Positions 1 through 8,157 of a DNA stretch of 64,000 nt are shown piece by piece (the first letter of the stretch is position 1; the number at the start of each line of letters is the position of its first letter). The stretch comes from Planktothrix agardhii NIES-204 (GTDB lineage Bacteria; Cyanobacteriota; Cyanobacteriia; Cyanobacteriales; Microcoleaceae), in NCBI GenBank assembly GCA_003609755.1, contig AP017991.1:904001-968000 (forward strand). Direction: 5' to 3'. Under the pieces are notes generated by a model. The model saw only the letters and a list, made by a program, of their open reading frames with translations. It searched no databases and had not been told where the DNA came from. Made by a program: the position numbers and the translations under genes.

Positions 1-659
1 TCCGTCCAATTCGGAATCAACCCCTATTAGTTTATAGATTTGTTAATTATTTACGTCGTTCTCAACGGGGCGGATTAACCCAAGTTCCCGCCGGAGAATG
101 GATTAAACAATTATCCGATGAAATTCTATCCGATGAGACAGATGACACTATTAGTTTATTAGATAATCAAGCCATTTCTCAATACGAAGACGACCAATAT
201 TTTCAAACCCAACAAAACCAAAGGTTAAAAGTACAAGCAGAATTTGAAGACTATTTAATTAAAAATGTAGATTCAAAGGCGGCGGAATGGTTGCGACTGT
301 ATTTACAAGGATTATCCCAAGAAGCGATCGCTCAAAAGTTAAATTTACCGATTAAACAAATCTATCGACTCCGAGAAAAAGTTAGTTATCATGCAATTAA
401 AAACTTTACCTTAAAACAGAATCCAGAATTAGTTACCAGTTGGTTAGGAACCTCTTTATCCGAACATCGTTTAGGATTAAATTCCGAACAATGGGAACAA
501 TTTTGGCAAAGTTTAAACGATAACCAACGTCAAATCATTAAACGATTAAAAGCCGGAGAAACTTTAGAAACTATTGCTGAAACCCTAAACTTAAAACTCA
601 CCCAAATTCAACAGGAATGGACTACAATCTATTTAATGGCTCAAGATATTAGAAATTAA
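1..659 (+). CDS. HetZ-related protein, C-terminal part (5' end outside window)
   Basis: The frame is open from base 3 to the TAA at 657-659, giving about 218 residues with no start inside the window. A helix-turn-helix-like stretch, LSQEAIAQKLNLPIKQIYRL, lies about halfway along. A second, similar repeat near the C-terminus (ETLETIAETLNLKLTQIQQE) looks like another sigma-type HTH. Both, and the sequence between them, resemble the cyanobacterial HetZ-related proteins, a family of putative DNA-binding regulators named after the heterocyst factor HetZ but also present in species without heterocysts. The family call is from recall; the HTH character is visible. The stop directly abuts a Uma2 remnant on the other strand. 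Confidence 0.6.
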   Translation, partial: RPIRNQPLLVYRFVNYLRRSQRGGLTQVPAGEWIKQLSDEILSDETDDTISLLDNQAISQYEDDQYFQTQQNQRLKVQAEFEDYLIKNVDSKAAEWLRLYLQGLSQEAIAQKLNLPIKQIYRLREKVSYHAIKNFTLKQNPELVTSWLGTSLSEHRLGLNSEQWEQFWQSLNDNQRQIIKRLKAGETLETIAETLNLKLTQIQQEWTTIYLMAQDIRN

Positions 660-893
660 TTACGAATTACGAATTATGAATTGGGAAATATCTTCGTAAA
701 CAGCAGTCAGAGAACAAGAGAAATTAACACTGGTTAACTCTAGTTCTTGATTTCCTCGATAACTATAAAGCTCCCATCTTCCCTCTGTATTCCGTCGAAA
801 ACAATCAACACGCTGGCGGTTTTGACTAATTAATACATATTCTTGTAAGGTTTCTAACTGTATTTCTGTATTTTGAGTTTTGCTAGAATATCG
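660..893 (-). pseudogene. C-terminal remnant of a Uma2-family (DUF820) protein
   Basis: Read on the minus strand, this stretch encodes about 77 residues. They include ETLQEYVLISQNRQRVDCFR and GRWELYSYRGNQELEL, which is the C-terminal half of cyanobacterial Uma2-family putative endonucleases. An in-frame TAA (894-896 on the minus strand) precedes it and there is no N-terminal catalytic half, so it is a truncated leftover. Its final codons run into an ACGAATT-type repeat next to the end of the HetZ-related gene. A complete paralogue from the same family lies at 40947-41522. Confidence 0.65.
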
Positions 894-1029
894 TTAATCC
901 TAGATGTTGTAGGTTCATGGTACTGATTATATACTTTTGTTGTAGTCCCAATAACACAAATTGCGTTAAAATAAGATTGAACAATACAGCAACCTCCCAA
1001 AAATTCCCTATTTCCAGTTTTGAAAACCT

Positions 1030-4000
1030 ATGATTCCCCAAAAACTGACCCTAAAAAATTTCCTGAGTTATCGAGAAGCGACCCTAGATTTTAGTGGATT
1101 ACATACCGCTTGTATTTGCGGTTCCAACGGGTCAGGAAAGTCATCTTTATTAGAAGCAATGGCTTGGGCAATTTGGGGGGAAAGTCGGGCAGAATCGAAG
1201 GATGATATTATCTATATGGGAGAATTAGAAACCCAGGTCGATTTTATATTTATTAGTCAGGGAAACTTATATCGGGTGATTCGTAACCGCCGCCGTGGTC
1301 AATCGGGAACCTTAGAATTTCAAGTAGCAACCACCGTTTTACAAGAAATTGAAGATTTAGATCAAATTAAGTTTCGCACCCTTACAGAAAAGGGAATAGC
1401 CCCCACTCAACAGAAAATTATAGACTACTTAAAACTAGATTATGATACCTTTACTAATTCCGCCTATTTGCGTCAGGGAAAAGCCGATGAATTTATGATC
1501 AAACGTCCCGCCGAACGTAAAGAAATTCTGGCTAATTTATTAAAATTAGATCAATATGATGGCTTATCAGATAAAGCCAAAGACTTAGCCAAAAGTTATA
1601 AATCCCAAGCGGAAATTTTAGAACAAACCTTAACCAGTAATCAAGTCCAAATCGACCAAAAAGGTCAACTGGAACAGGATATTATTCAACTACAAAATAC
1701 CATTGATCAGCTTCAGGAAAAACAAGCCCAAGATCGAGATCAATATCAACAACTACAAGCCCAACAACATCATCGTCAATCTTGGGAAAAGTTATTAACA
1801 GGACAACAACAACAGCATCAAACCTTTGCTCAAGACTATCGCAGATTACAACAGGAATTAGTTACTACTCAACAGCAACGTCAAGAATTAGAAGCAGTAT
1901 TAAAACAAGAAACGGAAATTCAAACCGGATATAATAATTTTATCACCCTACAAACCACCGAAGAAACCCTATCGGTTCAATTTAAAATCTATCAAGATTC
2001 CCAACAACAACGCCAACAATTACAAGAACAACAACGCCAACATCTAAACACCTTACAACAGCAAATTCAAAGTCTACAAGCTCGTTTAGAAGCGTTAACC
2101 CAACAGGAACAAGATTACTTACAAATTTTAAGCCAAAAAACTGATATTGAAGCGGGATTAGAACAGTTACAAACCGCTCGTAATCGTTTGACTCAGTTTG
2201 ATCAATTACAATTAGAAGTTACTCCCATTTTACAACAGCGTCAACGCTTACAAACGGAATTAGATCGGGCTCAATCTCGTCAACAAGCACGGTTAGACGA
2301 ATTAAAAACCTCCGTCGGAAAATTGCAACGTACTATCAAACATCATCGCCCCCAATTAGAACAACAATCACAAACTATTGTTAATAAAATTATTGAACTG
2401 GATAAGAAAAAAGTTTATCAAATACGAGTTCGAGAAAAAGGACAGGAGCGCCATAATTTTATTGACCGTTTGAATACGGTTAAACGGGATTATGAAGAAA
2501 AATTAGTCGAACTAGATCAGAAGATCAAACTATTATCAAAATCGGAATCCGAGGAAACAGAAACCGCCGAATTACCGTTATTGCGATCGCAGTTTCCCCC
2601 TTGTCCTCTTTGCGATCGCCCCCTAGACGAACATCACTGGAATTTAGTTATTTCTAAACAGCAAAATCAACAACAGGAATTCAGAAATGAAATTTGGATG
2701 ATCCATGAACAGTTAGTAGTTGCGGATCGAGAAATTAAGATTTTACAGGAAGAATATCGACAAATTCAAGAGGATTTATTACCCTATGAAGAATTGCGAG
2801 AACACCGAGGAAAAATCCAAGCTCAGTTAGAAGGATTAGATCAAGATGAACAGCAATTACAACAATTAATTTTAGAAGAAAAAGCCGTTCAAAATATTTT
2901 AGATACGGGTAATTATGCAACGGATTTATATGCAGAATTACAGGATCTAGAGCATAAATTAAGCCAACTCAATTATAATGAACAAAGCCATGCGTTAGCT
3001 AGGAATGAAGAAAAACGGTGGCGTTGGGCGGAAATTAAATATAGTCAAATTCGAGATGCTCAAGACAAATTAACCAAAATTAATACTCAAAAACCAGAAT
3101 TAGAAACCAAAATTCAATCCTTAACCCAAAGTTTAACTGAAGAAAAAAACAACTCTAAAATTCAACAAAAAATTATAATTTTAGAGCAAAAAATTAACCA
3201 AATGGGTTATAATGTTGAGGAGCATAATCGCATCCGTACAGAATTGCGTCAAGCTCAAATTTGGTTAACTAGAACCGAACAATTAAACCAAGCCAAACAA
3301 CAATATCCTATCCTGCAAAAACGCCTTCAAGAGTTAGAAACCATCACCCAAGAACGGGTAAAAAACCTACAAGCAATCCAAGGACAAATTGAACTATTAC
3401 AAGAACAATTAAAAGAAACTCCCGACCCGACAGAATCATTAAAACAATTAGAGCAATTAATTCAACAACAACGACTAAAATTAGATCATTATTTAGGACA
3501 ATTTGGCAGTTTACAACAACAACAAACTCAATTAGATAATTTAAACGCTCAACAAATCGAAATTAAAACCCAATTAGATACCACCCGCCGTCAATATCGA
3601 GTTTACGATGAATTAGCAAAAGCCTTTGGTAAAAATGGAATTCAAGCCCTAATGATTGAGAATGTTTTACCCCAATTAGAAGCAGAAACCAATCAAATTT
3701 TATCTCGATTATCCTCAAATCAACTCCATGTTCAATTTGTTACCCAACGTACTAGCGGACGGGGTAGTAAATCCTCAAAAAATGCTCCTAAAATGATTGA
3801 AACCTTAGAAATTCTAATCGCAGATGCGCGGGGAACTCGCTCCTATGAAACCTATTCTGGAGGGGAAGCCTTTAGAATTAATTTTGCCATTCGGTTAGCC
3901 TTAGCAAAACTATTAGCACAACGGGCGGGAACTTCTCTACAAATGTTAATTATTGATGAGGGATTTGGAACTCAAGACGCTGAAGGTTGCGATCGTTTAA

Positions 4001-4140
4001 TTGCGGCTATTAATGCGATCGCTTCTGATTTTGCTTGTATTTTGACTGTCACCCATATTCCTAGTTTAAAAGAAGCTTTTCAAGCTAGAATTGAAGTTAA
4101 TAAAACTAGCCAAGGTTCTCAAATTTATCTCTCAATTTAA
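1030..4140 (+). CDS. sbcC: Exonuclease subunit SbcC (Rad50-like SMC ATPase)
   Basis: This 1036-residue protein is the SMC-type ATPase partner of the SbcD nuclease, which cleaves hairpins and processes DNA ends. The N-terminus carries LKNFLSYREA and the Walker A loop GSNGSGKSS (about residues 31-39). Glutamine-rich coiled coil then runs through the middle, split by a zinc-hook motif CPLC at about 524-527. The C-terminus has the ABC signature YSGGEAFRINFAIRLALAKL (about 940) and Walker B MLIIDEGFGTQD (about 971-982). Length and order match SbcC. No sbcD is adjacent. The start ATG has no strong Shine-Dalgarno sequence but sits directly before the conserved N-terminus. Confidence 0.93.
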   Translation: MIPQKLTLKNFLSYREATLDFSGLHTACICGSNGSGKSSLLEAMAWAIWGESRAESKDDIIYMGELETQVDFIFISQGNLYRVIRNRRRGQSGTLEFQVATTVLQEIEDLDQIKFRTLTEKGIAPTQQKIIDYLKLDYDTFTNSAYLRQGKADEFMIKRPAERKEILANLLKLDQYDGLSDKAKDLAKSYKSQAEILEQTLTSNQVQIDQKGQLEQDIIQLQNTIDQLQEKQAQDRDQYQQLQAQQHHRQSWEKLLTGQQQQHQTFAQDYRRLQQELVTTQQQRQELEAVLKQETEIQTGYNNFITLQTTEETLSVQFKIYQDSQQQRQQLQEQQRQHLNTLQQQIQSLQARLEALTQQEQDYLQILSQKTDIEAGLEQLQTARNRLTQFDQLQLEVTPILQQRQRLQTELDRAQSRQQARLDELKTSVGKLQRTIKHHRPQLEQQSQTIVNKIIELDKKKVYQIRVREKGQERHNFIDRLNTVKRDYEEKLVELDQKIKLLSKSESEETETAELPLLRSQFPPCPLCDRPLDEHHWNLVISKQQNQQQEFRNEIWMIHEQLVVADREIKILQEEYRQIQEDLLPYEELREHRGKIQAQLEGLDQDEQQLQQLILEEKAVQNILDTGNYATDLYAELQDLEHKLSQLNYNEQSHALARNEEKRWRWAEIKYSQIRDAQDKLTKINTQKPELETKIQSLTQSLTEEKNNSKIQQKIIILEQKINQMGYNVEEHNRIRTELRQAQIWLTRTEQLNQAKQQYPILQKRLQELETITQERVKNLQAIQGQIELLQEQLKETPDPTESLKQLEQLIQQQRLKLDHYLGQFGSLQQQQTQLDNLNAQQIEIKTQLDTTRRQYRVYDELAKAFGKNGIQALMIENVLPQLEAETNQILSRLSSNQLHVQFVTQRTSGRGSKSSKNAPKMIETLEILIADARGTRSYETYSGGEAFRINFAIRLALAKLLAQRAGTSLQMLIIDEGFGTQDAEGCDRLIAAINAIASDFACILTVTHIPSLKEAFQARIEVNKTSQGSQIYLSI

Positions 4141-4196
4141 TTACATAACTAGCAAATCCTGAAAAAAGTGCTTGGAAATTTAGGTCAAGAATATGC

Positions 4197-4219
4197 AATT
4201 AATTTTGTTTAGGTACTTA
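4197..4219. repeat. Solo copy of a MITE end sequence
   Basis: These 23 bases are the exact reverse complement of 12609-12631, the left end of the MITE-like element downstream of the acetyltransferase gene. Here only the end is present, just upstream of the GTPase gene, so it looks like a relic of the same repeat family. Confidence 0.6.
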
Positions 4220-4235
4220 ACAAAACGAGGTTTTT

Positions 4236-5648
4236 ATGACTTTGGATGACGAACTTAATACAACCCTACTCAGTTTCACTGACCTACAAGCGGAATTAAA
4301 TTTACGTCATGCTCAAGACGCCCTCCGCGATATTGTAGACCATCTTGACTTAACTCCCACGGAAAGAGAAGGTTTAGAACCTGATATTGGGGGTTTGCAA
4401 AGAATGATGGATAAATTAGACCGTACTTGTGTACAAATTGCGGTATTTGGAATGGTTGGAAGGGGAAAATCTTCGGTATTAAATGCTTTATTAGGTCAAG
4501 AAGTATTTATTTCTGGCCCAATTCATGGTGTTACCCAAACCACTCAAATTCAGCCCTGGGAAATGACCGATAACCAAATATCTAATATTCCTACGGTTTC
4601 CTATAGAATTTGTCAAATTGAACTGATTGATACCCCAGGAATTGACGAGGTAGATGGGGAAACCCGCGAAAAAATTGCTCGTCAGGTAGCGCAACAAGTT
4701 GATTTATTATTATTTGTTATTGCTGGAGATATTACCCAAGTTGAATATGATGCGCTTTCGCAATTACGAGAAGCGGGAAAACCGATGTTATTAGTATTTA
4801 ATAAAATTGATCAATATCCCGAAGCTGATCGACAGGCAATTTATGAAAAAATTAGAGATGAAAGAGTCAAAGAATTGTTGTCTCCCGATGAAATTGTGAT
4901 GGCGGCGGCTTCTCCTTTAATCGCTAAAGCTATTCGTCGTCCCGATGGAACTTTAATCGCCGAAATTACTCGAGGAGAACCTCAAATTGAGGAATTAAAG
5001 TTAAAAATTTTAGAGATTTTGGATCGGGAAGGGAAATCATTAGTCGCCTTAAATACGATGTTATATGCCGGGGATGTGAATGAAAAATTAGTCCGGCGAA
5101 AAATGGAAATTCGAGAAGCAAGTGCTAATCGAGTAATTTGGAATGGGGTGATGACTAAATCAATTGCGATCGCCTTAAACCCAATGATGATGATTGATTT
5201 ATTCAGTGGGGCGGTAATCGATGTGGCCTTAATATTGACCTTATCTAAACTTTATGGAATTTCCATGACTCAACAGGGGGCGGTAGAATTATTACAAAAA
5301 ATTGCCCTAAGTATGGGAGGAATTACTGCTAGTGAATTGGTCGCAAATTTTGGTTTAAGTTCTTTAAAAAGTATATTAGGATTAACGGCCACAGCTACCG
5401 GGGGATTATCATTAATTCCCTATCTATCTGTTGCTATTCCCCAAGCTGCGATCGCCGGGGTTTCTGGTTATGCGATTGGACAGGTAACAAAAGCCTATTT
5501 AGCCAATGGTGCATCCTGGGGAGAAGAAGGGCCAAAAGCTGTGGTTCAAAATATTTTAGAAACCTTAGATGAAACTTCAATTATGAACCGAATTAAACAG
5601 GAATTATGGAAAAAAATTAATCTTCAAAAAAAAATTAAGGAAATTTAA
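4236..5648 (+). CDS. GTP-binding protein with C-terminal DUF697 domain
   Basis: This is a 470-residue Era/dynamin-like GTPase. The G1 loop GMVGRGKSS lies near residues 73-81, G3 is IDTPGIDE (about 131-138) and G4 is NKID (about 189-192). The C-terminal 150 residues are hydrophobic and glycine/alanine-rich, with several potential membrane segments, as expected for DUF697. Such proteins are predicted to work at membranes; the precise role is unknown. A good ribosome site (GAGG, seven bases upstream) supports the ATG. The gene stands alone between sbcC and minC and is followed by a hairpin at 5686-5723. Confidence 0.85.
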   Translation: MTLDDELNTTLLSFTDLQAELNLRHAQDALRDIVDHLDLTPTEREGLEPDIGGLQRMMDKLDRTCVQIAVFGMVGRGKSSVLNALLGQEVFISGPIHGVTQTTQIQPWEMTDNQISNIPTVSYRICQIELIDTPGIDEVDGETREKIARQVAQQVDLLLFVIAGDITQVEYDALSQLREAGKPMLLVFNKIDQYPEADRQAIYEKIRDERVKELLSPDEIVMAAASPLIAKAIRRPDGTLIAEITRGEPQIEELKLKILEILDREGKSLVALNTMLYAGDVNEKLVRRKMEIREASANRVIWNGVMTKSIAIALNPMMMIDLFSGAVIDVALILTLSKLYGISMTQQGAVELLQKIALSMGGITASELVANFGLSSLKSILGLTATATGGLSLIPYLSVAIPQAAIAGVSGYAIGQVTKAYLANGASWGEEGPKAVVQNILETLDETSIMNRIKQELWKKINLQKKIKEI

Positions 5649-5685
5649 TTCTGTTGGGAATTAAAATTATATATTTTAGCATTTT

Positions 5686-5723
5686 CCCCAGTAGAGACTT
5701 TGCCTGTAACGTTTCTACTGGGG
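5686..5723 (+). terminator. Stem-loop after the GTPase gene
   Basis: CCCCAGTAGAGAC pairs with GTTTCTACTGGGG as 13 pairs, one of them G-U, around a 12-base loop. It lies 38 bases after the GTPase stop. There is no following T-run, so it may instead be one of the dispersed GTAGAGAC-type palindromes; another of this kind lies at 31373-31400. Confidence 0.45.
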
Positions 5724-5761
5724 GGTTAGGGATTGTCCCTGATCGCTTACAATAATTAAAG

Positions 5762-5827
5762 GATTACGCAGATTAACACAGATTAAAATCCGTGAAATCC
5801 GTGAAATCCTCTTAAATCCGTGATCCC
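5762..5827 (+). repeat. 66-bp dispersed repeat, copy 1
   Basis: This 66-base stretch, just upstream of minC, is identical to the reverse complement of 61002-61067, next to pyruvate kinase. It is made of degenerate ATCCGTGAA and GATTAA sub-repeats. It contains no open gene. Confidence 0.85.
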
Positions 5828-5841
5828 TATTCCCTTCTAAT

Positions 5842-6675
5842 ATGTCTTTGGATACTCCAATCTCTGAATCGATCATAACTAAATCCGAATCTCCTGTAAT
5901 TTCACCTGAGATTGATCCTAATTTACAAGTTCGGTTTAAAACCGAAGCCGGACGATTATTGTTATTTTTACCACCGGAAAACAACCGTGAAGATATCGAG
6001 ACCAATGCCAACCTTAATAATACCTGGACAGAACTCTGGCAACAGTTAAAACATCGCCTCAACGGGGGTGAACACGCAGAACAAGATTATACGGAAGTTT
6101 ATCTAATGGCAGAAAATCGGTTATTAGATGGGCGTCAACTCCAAGATATTGCTGAGGCGCTAACGGAAGTTCAACTGCAACTGAAACGGGTTAAAACCAG
6201 TCGCCGTCAAACCGCAGTAGCAGCAGCTATGGCGGGCTATAGCGTCGATCAGGATGTGGAACGGGAAACCTTGGCTCAACCAGTGTTAGAGACGACTACA
6301 GCCCCCTTAGCAGAACCGTTATATTTGAAAATGACCGTGCGCTCTGGTGTGGATATTCGTCACCCAGGAACCATTGTAATTGTCGGGGATGTGAACCCGG
6401 GTAGTTCGGTGATTGCCGATGGCGATATTATTATTTGGGGACGGTTGCGGGGAAATGCCCACGCCGGGGCTAAAGGAAATCCCAATAGTTTAATTATGGC
6501 TTTGCAAATGGAACCTAAGTTAATTCGGATTGCGGATCAGGTGGCGCGGGGGCCAGAAATCACCCCAGAACATTTTTACCCGGAAGTCGCCTATATCAAT
6601 ACCACCGGGATTCGGATTAGTCCGGCGAAGGAAGTGGCCAAGGCTAGAGTGTTGACCCTGGATATAAATGGGTAA
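5842..6675 (+). CDS. minC: Septum site-determining protein MinC
   Basis: MinC (277 residues) blocks FtsZ assembly away from mid-cell when recruited to the membrane by MinD. The C-terminal beta-helix domain is clear from about residue 155: RSGVDIRHPGTIVIVGDVNP and GRLRGNAHAGAKGN are family hallmarks. The N-terminal domain (about 30-125) is less conserved. It is the first gene of minCDE, with minD 86 bases downstream. The last codon and stop (GGG TAA) lie in a TGGGTAA/TGGGTGA heptamer run, so the very C-terminus may have been set by repeat spread. No convincing Shine-Dalgarno sequence is seen. Confidence 0.92.
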   Translation: MSLDTPISESIITKSESPVISPEIDPNLQVRFKTEAGRLLLFLPPENNREDIETNANLNNTWTELWQQLKHRLNGGEHAEQDYTEVYLMAENRLLDGRQLQDIAEALTEVQLQLKRVKTSRRQTAVAAAMAGYSVDQDVERETLAQPVLETTTAPLAEPLYLKMTVRSGVDIRHPGTIVIVGDVNPGSSVIADGDIIIWGRLRGNAHAGAKGNPNSLIMALQMEPKLIRIADQVARGPEITPEHFYPEVAYINTTGIRISPAKEVAKARVLTLDING

Positions 6676-6761
6676 TGGGTGATGGGTGATGCGCCAGGTG
6701 TCAATAAAATAGGTTATTCTGAACACCGGATCGATTATTGCTGAATACAAATTTTTAAAAT

Positions 6762-7568
6762 ATGAGTCGTGTTATTGTGATTACCTCTGGAAAAGGAGGG
6801 GTGGGAAAAACTACTTGTACCGCTAATGTGGGTATGAGTTTGGCAAAACGGGGCCACAGTGTTGTGGTAATTGATGCGGATTTTGGTCTGAGAAATTTAG
6901 ACTTACTCTTGGGTTTAGAAAATCGGATTGTTTATACAGCAATGGAGGTTTTATCGGGGGAATGTCGCCTGGAACAAGCCTTAGTGAAAGATAAACGAGA
7001 ATCCCGTTTAGTGTTATTACCTGCGGCTCAAAATCGGATGAAAGAGGCTGTTACCCCCGATCAAATGAAGCAATTAGTAGCGATGTTGGAAGGCAAATAT
7101 GATTATATTATCATTGATTGTCCGGCGGGAATTGAACAGGGATTTCAAAATGCGATCGCCCCGGCAAAAGAAGCAATTATTGTCACCACTCCCGAAGTTT
7201 CAGCCGTTAGAGATGCGGATCGAGTGATTGGTTTATTAGAGGCAAATTCGGTTAAAAAAATTCGGTTATTAATTAATCGGATTAAGCCTTTAATGGTGGA
7301 AGCCAACGATATGATGTCGGTACAGGATGTGGAAGAGATTCTAGCAATTCCTTTAATTGGGGTGGTTCCCGATGATGAAAATGTGATTGTTTCCACCAAT
7401 AAAGGAGAACCTTTAGTATTAGCAGAAAATCCTTCCCAAGCGGCGCAAGCGTTTACGAATGTGGTGCGTCGAATTGAAGGGGAAAAAGTCGCATTCCTTG
7501 ACCTTAACCCCCGTCCAGAAGGGTTTTTCGCTAAACTGCGTCGTTTGCTTTCATCTAAAGTTCGCTAA
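6762..7568 (+). CDS. minD: Septum site-determining ATPase MinD
   Basis: A 268-residue ParA/MinD-type ATPase that binds the membrane as an ATP dimer and carries MinC. The deviant Walker A GKGGVGKTT lies at residues 10-18, switch region DADFGLRNLDLLLG follows at about 40-53, and YIIIDCPAGIE gives Walker B. The C-terminal amphipathic membrane-targeting helix FFAKLRRLLSSKVR is intact. Second gene of minCDE. Confidence 0.96.
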   Translation: MSRVIVITSGKGGVGKTTCTANVGMSLAKRGHSVVVIDADFGLRNLDLLLGLENRIVYTAMEVLSGECRLEQALVKDKRESRLVLLPAAQNRMKEAVTPDQMKQLVAMLEGKYDYIIIDCPAGIEQGFQNAIAPAKEAIIVTTPEVSAVRDADRVIGLLEANSVKKIRLLINRIKPLMVEANDMMSVQDVEEILAIPLIGVVPDDENVIVSTNKGEPLVLAENPSQAAQAFTNVVRRIEGEKVAFLDLNPRPEGFFAKLRRLLSSKVR

Positions 7569-7624
7569 AAGTATATCTTGAAATTGTTGATCTGACTGCT
7601 TCTGTATTTATCCTCCAAACCCCC

Positions 7625-8074
7625 ATGAAAATTAATGAACTCATAGAAAGACTTTTTCCTCGAAATCATCAAACCAGTCGAGAGGAAGCTAAACAACGCT
7701 TGAAGTTGGTCTTAGCCCATGACCGGGCTGATCTATCGGCGGAAATGGTGGAAGCCATGCGAAAAGAAATCATGGAAGTGGTATCTCGTTATGTAGAAAT
7801 AGATACCGATGATTCAGAATTTAACTTAGAAAGTGATAACCGAGCTACCGCATTAGTGGCTAATTTATTAATTCGTCGGGTTAAACAAAGGGGATTATTC
7901 ATGGCTGAATCTCCTCCTCCAGAACTTAAAACTGAATCTCCTAAAGACGAGGAGACTGAGGAAACCTCACCCCAACCGTCCCCAACCCCAACCCCCAAAC
8001 CATCTACTTCACTTAAATCCGAGTTAAAAGCTCCTCCTCCTCCACCGGAGAAAAGCACAGAAAATCCAGATTGA
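7625..8074 (+). CDS. minE: Cell division topological specificity factor MinE, with proline-rich tail
   Basis: MinE stimulates MinD ATPase and drives Min oscillation. Residues 1 to about 92 form a normal MinE, with an N-terminal membrane/MinD-binding region (INELIERLF) followed by the dimerisation part. The remaining roughly 57 residues are a proline/serine/threonine/glutamate-rich tail (TSPQPSPTPTPKPSTSLK) not found in typical MinE of about 90-100 residues. The TGA stop lies inside a sequence shared with an IS200/IS605-like remnant at 28366-28390, so the tail or its end may derive from an insertion. The gene sits 56 bases after minD and converges on the CyaC-type gene. Confidence 0.93.
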   Translation: MKINELIERLFPRNHQTSREEAKQRLKLVLAHDRADLSAEMVEAMRKEIMEVVSRYVEIDTDDSEFNLESDNRATALVANLLIRRVKQRGLFMAESPPPELKTESPKDEETEETSPQPSPTPTPKPSTSLKSELKAPPPPPEKSTENPD

Positions 8075-8150
8075 CATCCACCCCACCGTAAAACGGGCAA
8101 CAACCCAGTTTTTGTAATAGGATAGCTTGTATTAGAGTCCTAAAGGACTC
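8071..8150. repeat. IS200/IS605-like end fragment and hairpin between convergent genes
   Basis: Bases 8071-8095 match 28366-28390 closely (TTGACATCCACCCC followed by CCGTAAA.CGG). A stem-loop follows, GAGTCCT paired with AGGACTC (8135-8141 and 8144-8150), of the kind seen at IS200/IS605 ends. It also sits where a bidirectional terminator for minE and the cyclase gene would be expected. Confidence 0.45.
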
Positions 8151-8157
8151 ACTACGG

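Noticed and set aside
7789-8103. 104-codon minus-strand frame rich in Gly/Ser
   Set aside because: Antisense shadow of the proline-rich MinE tail.
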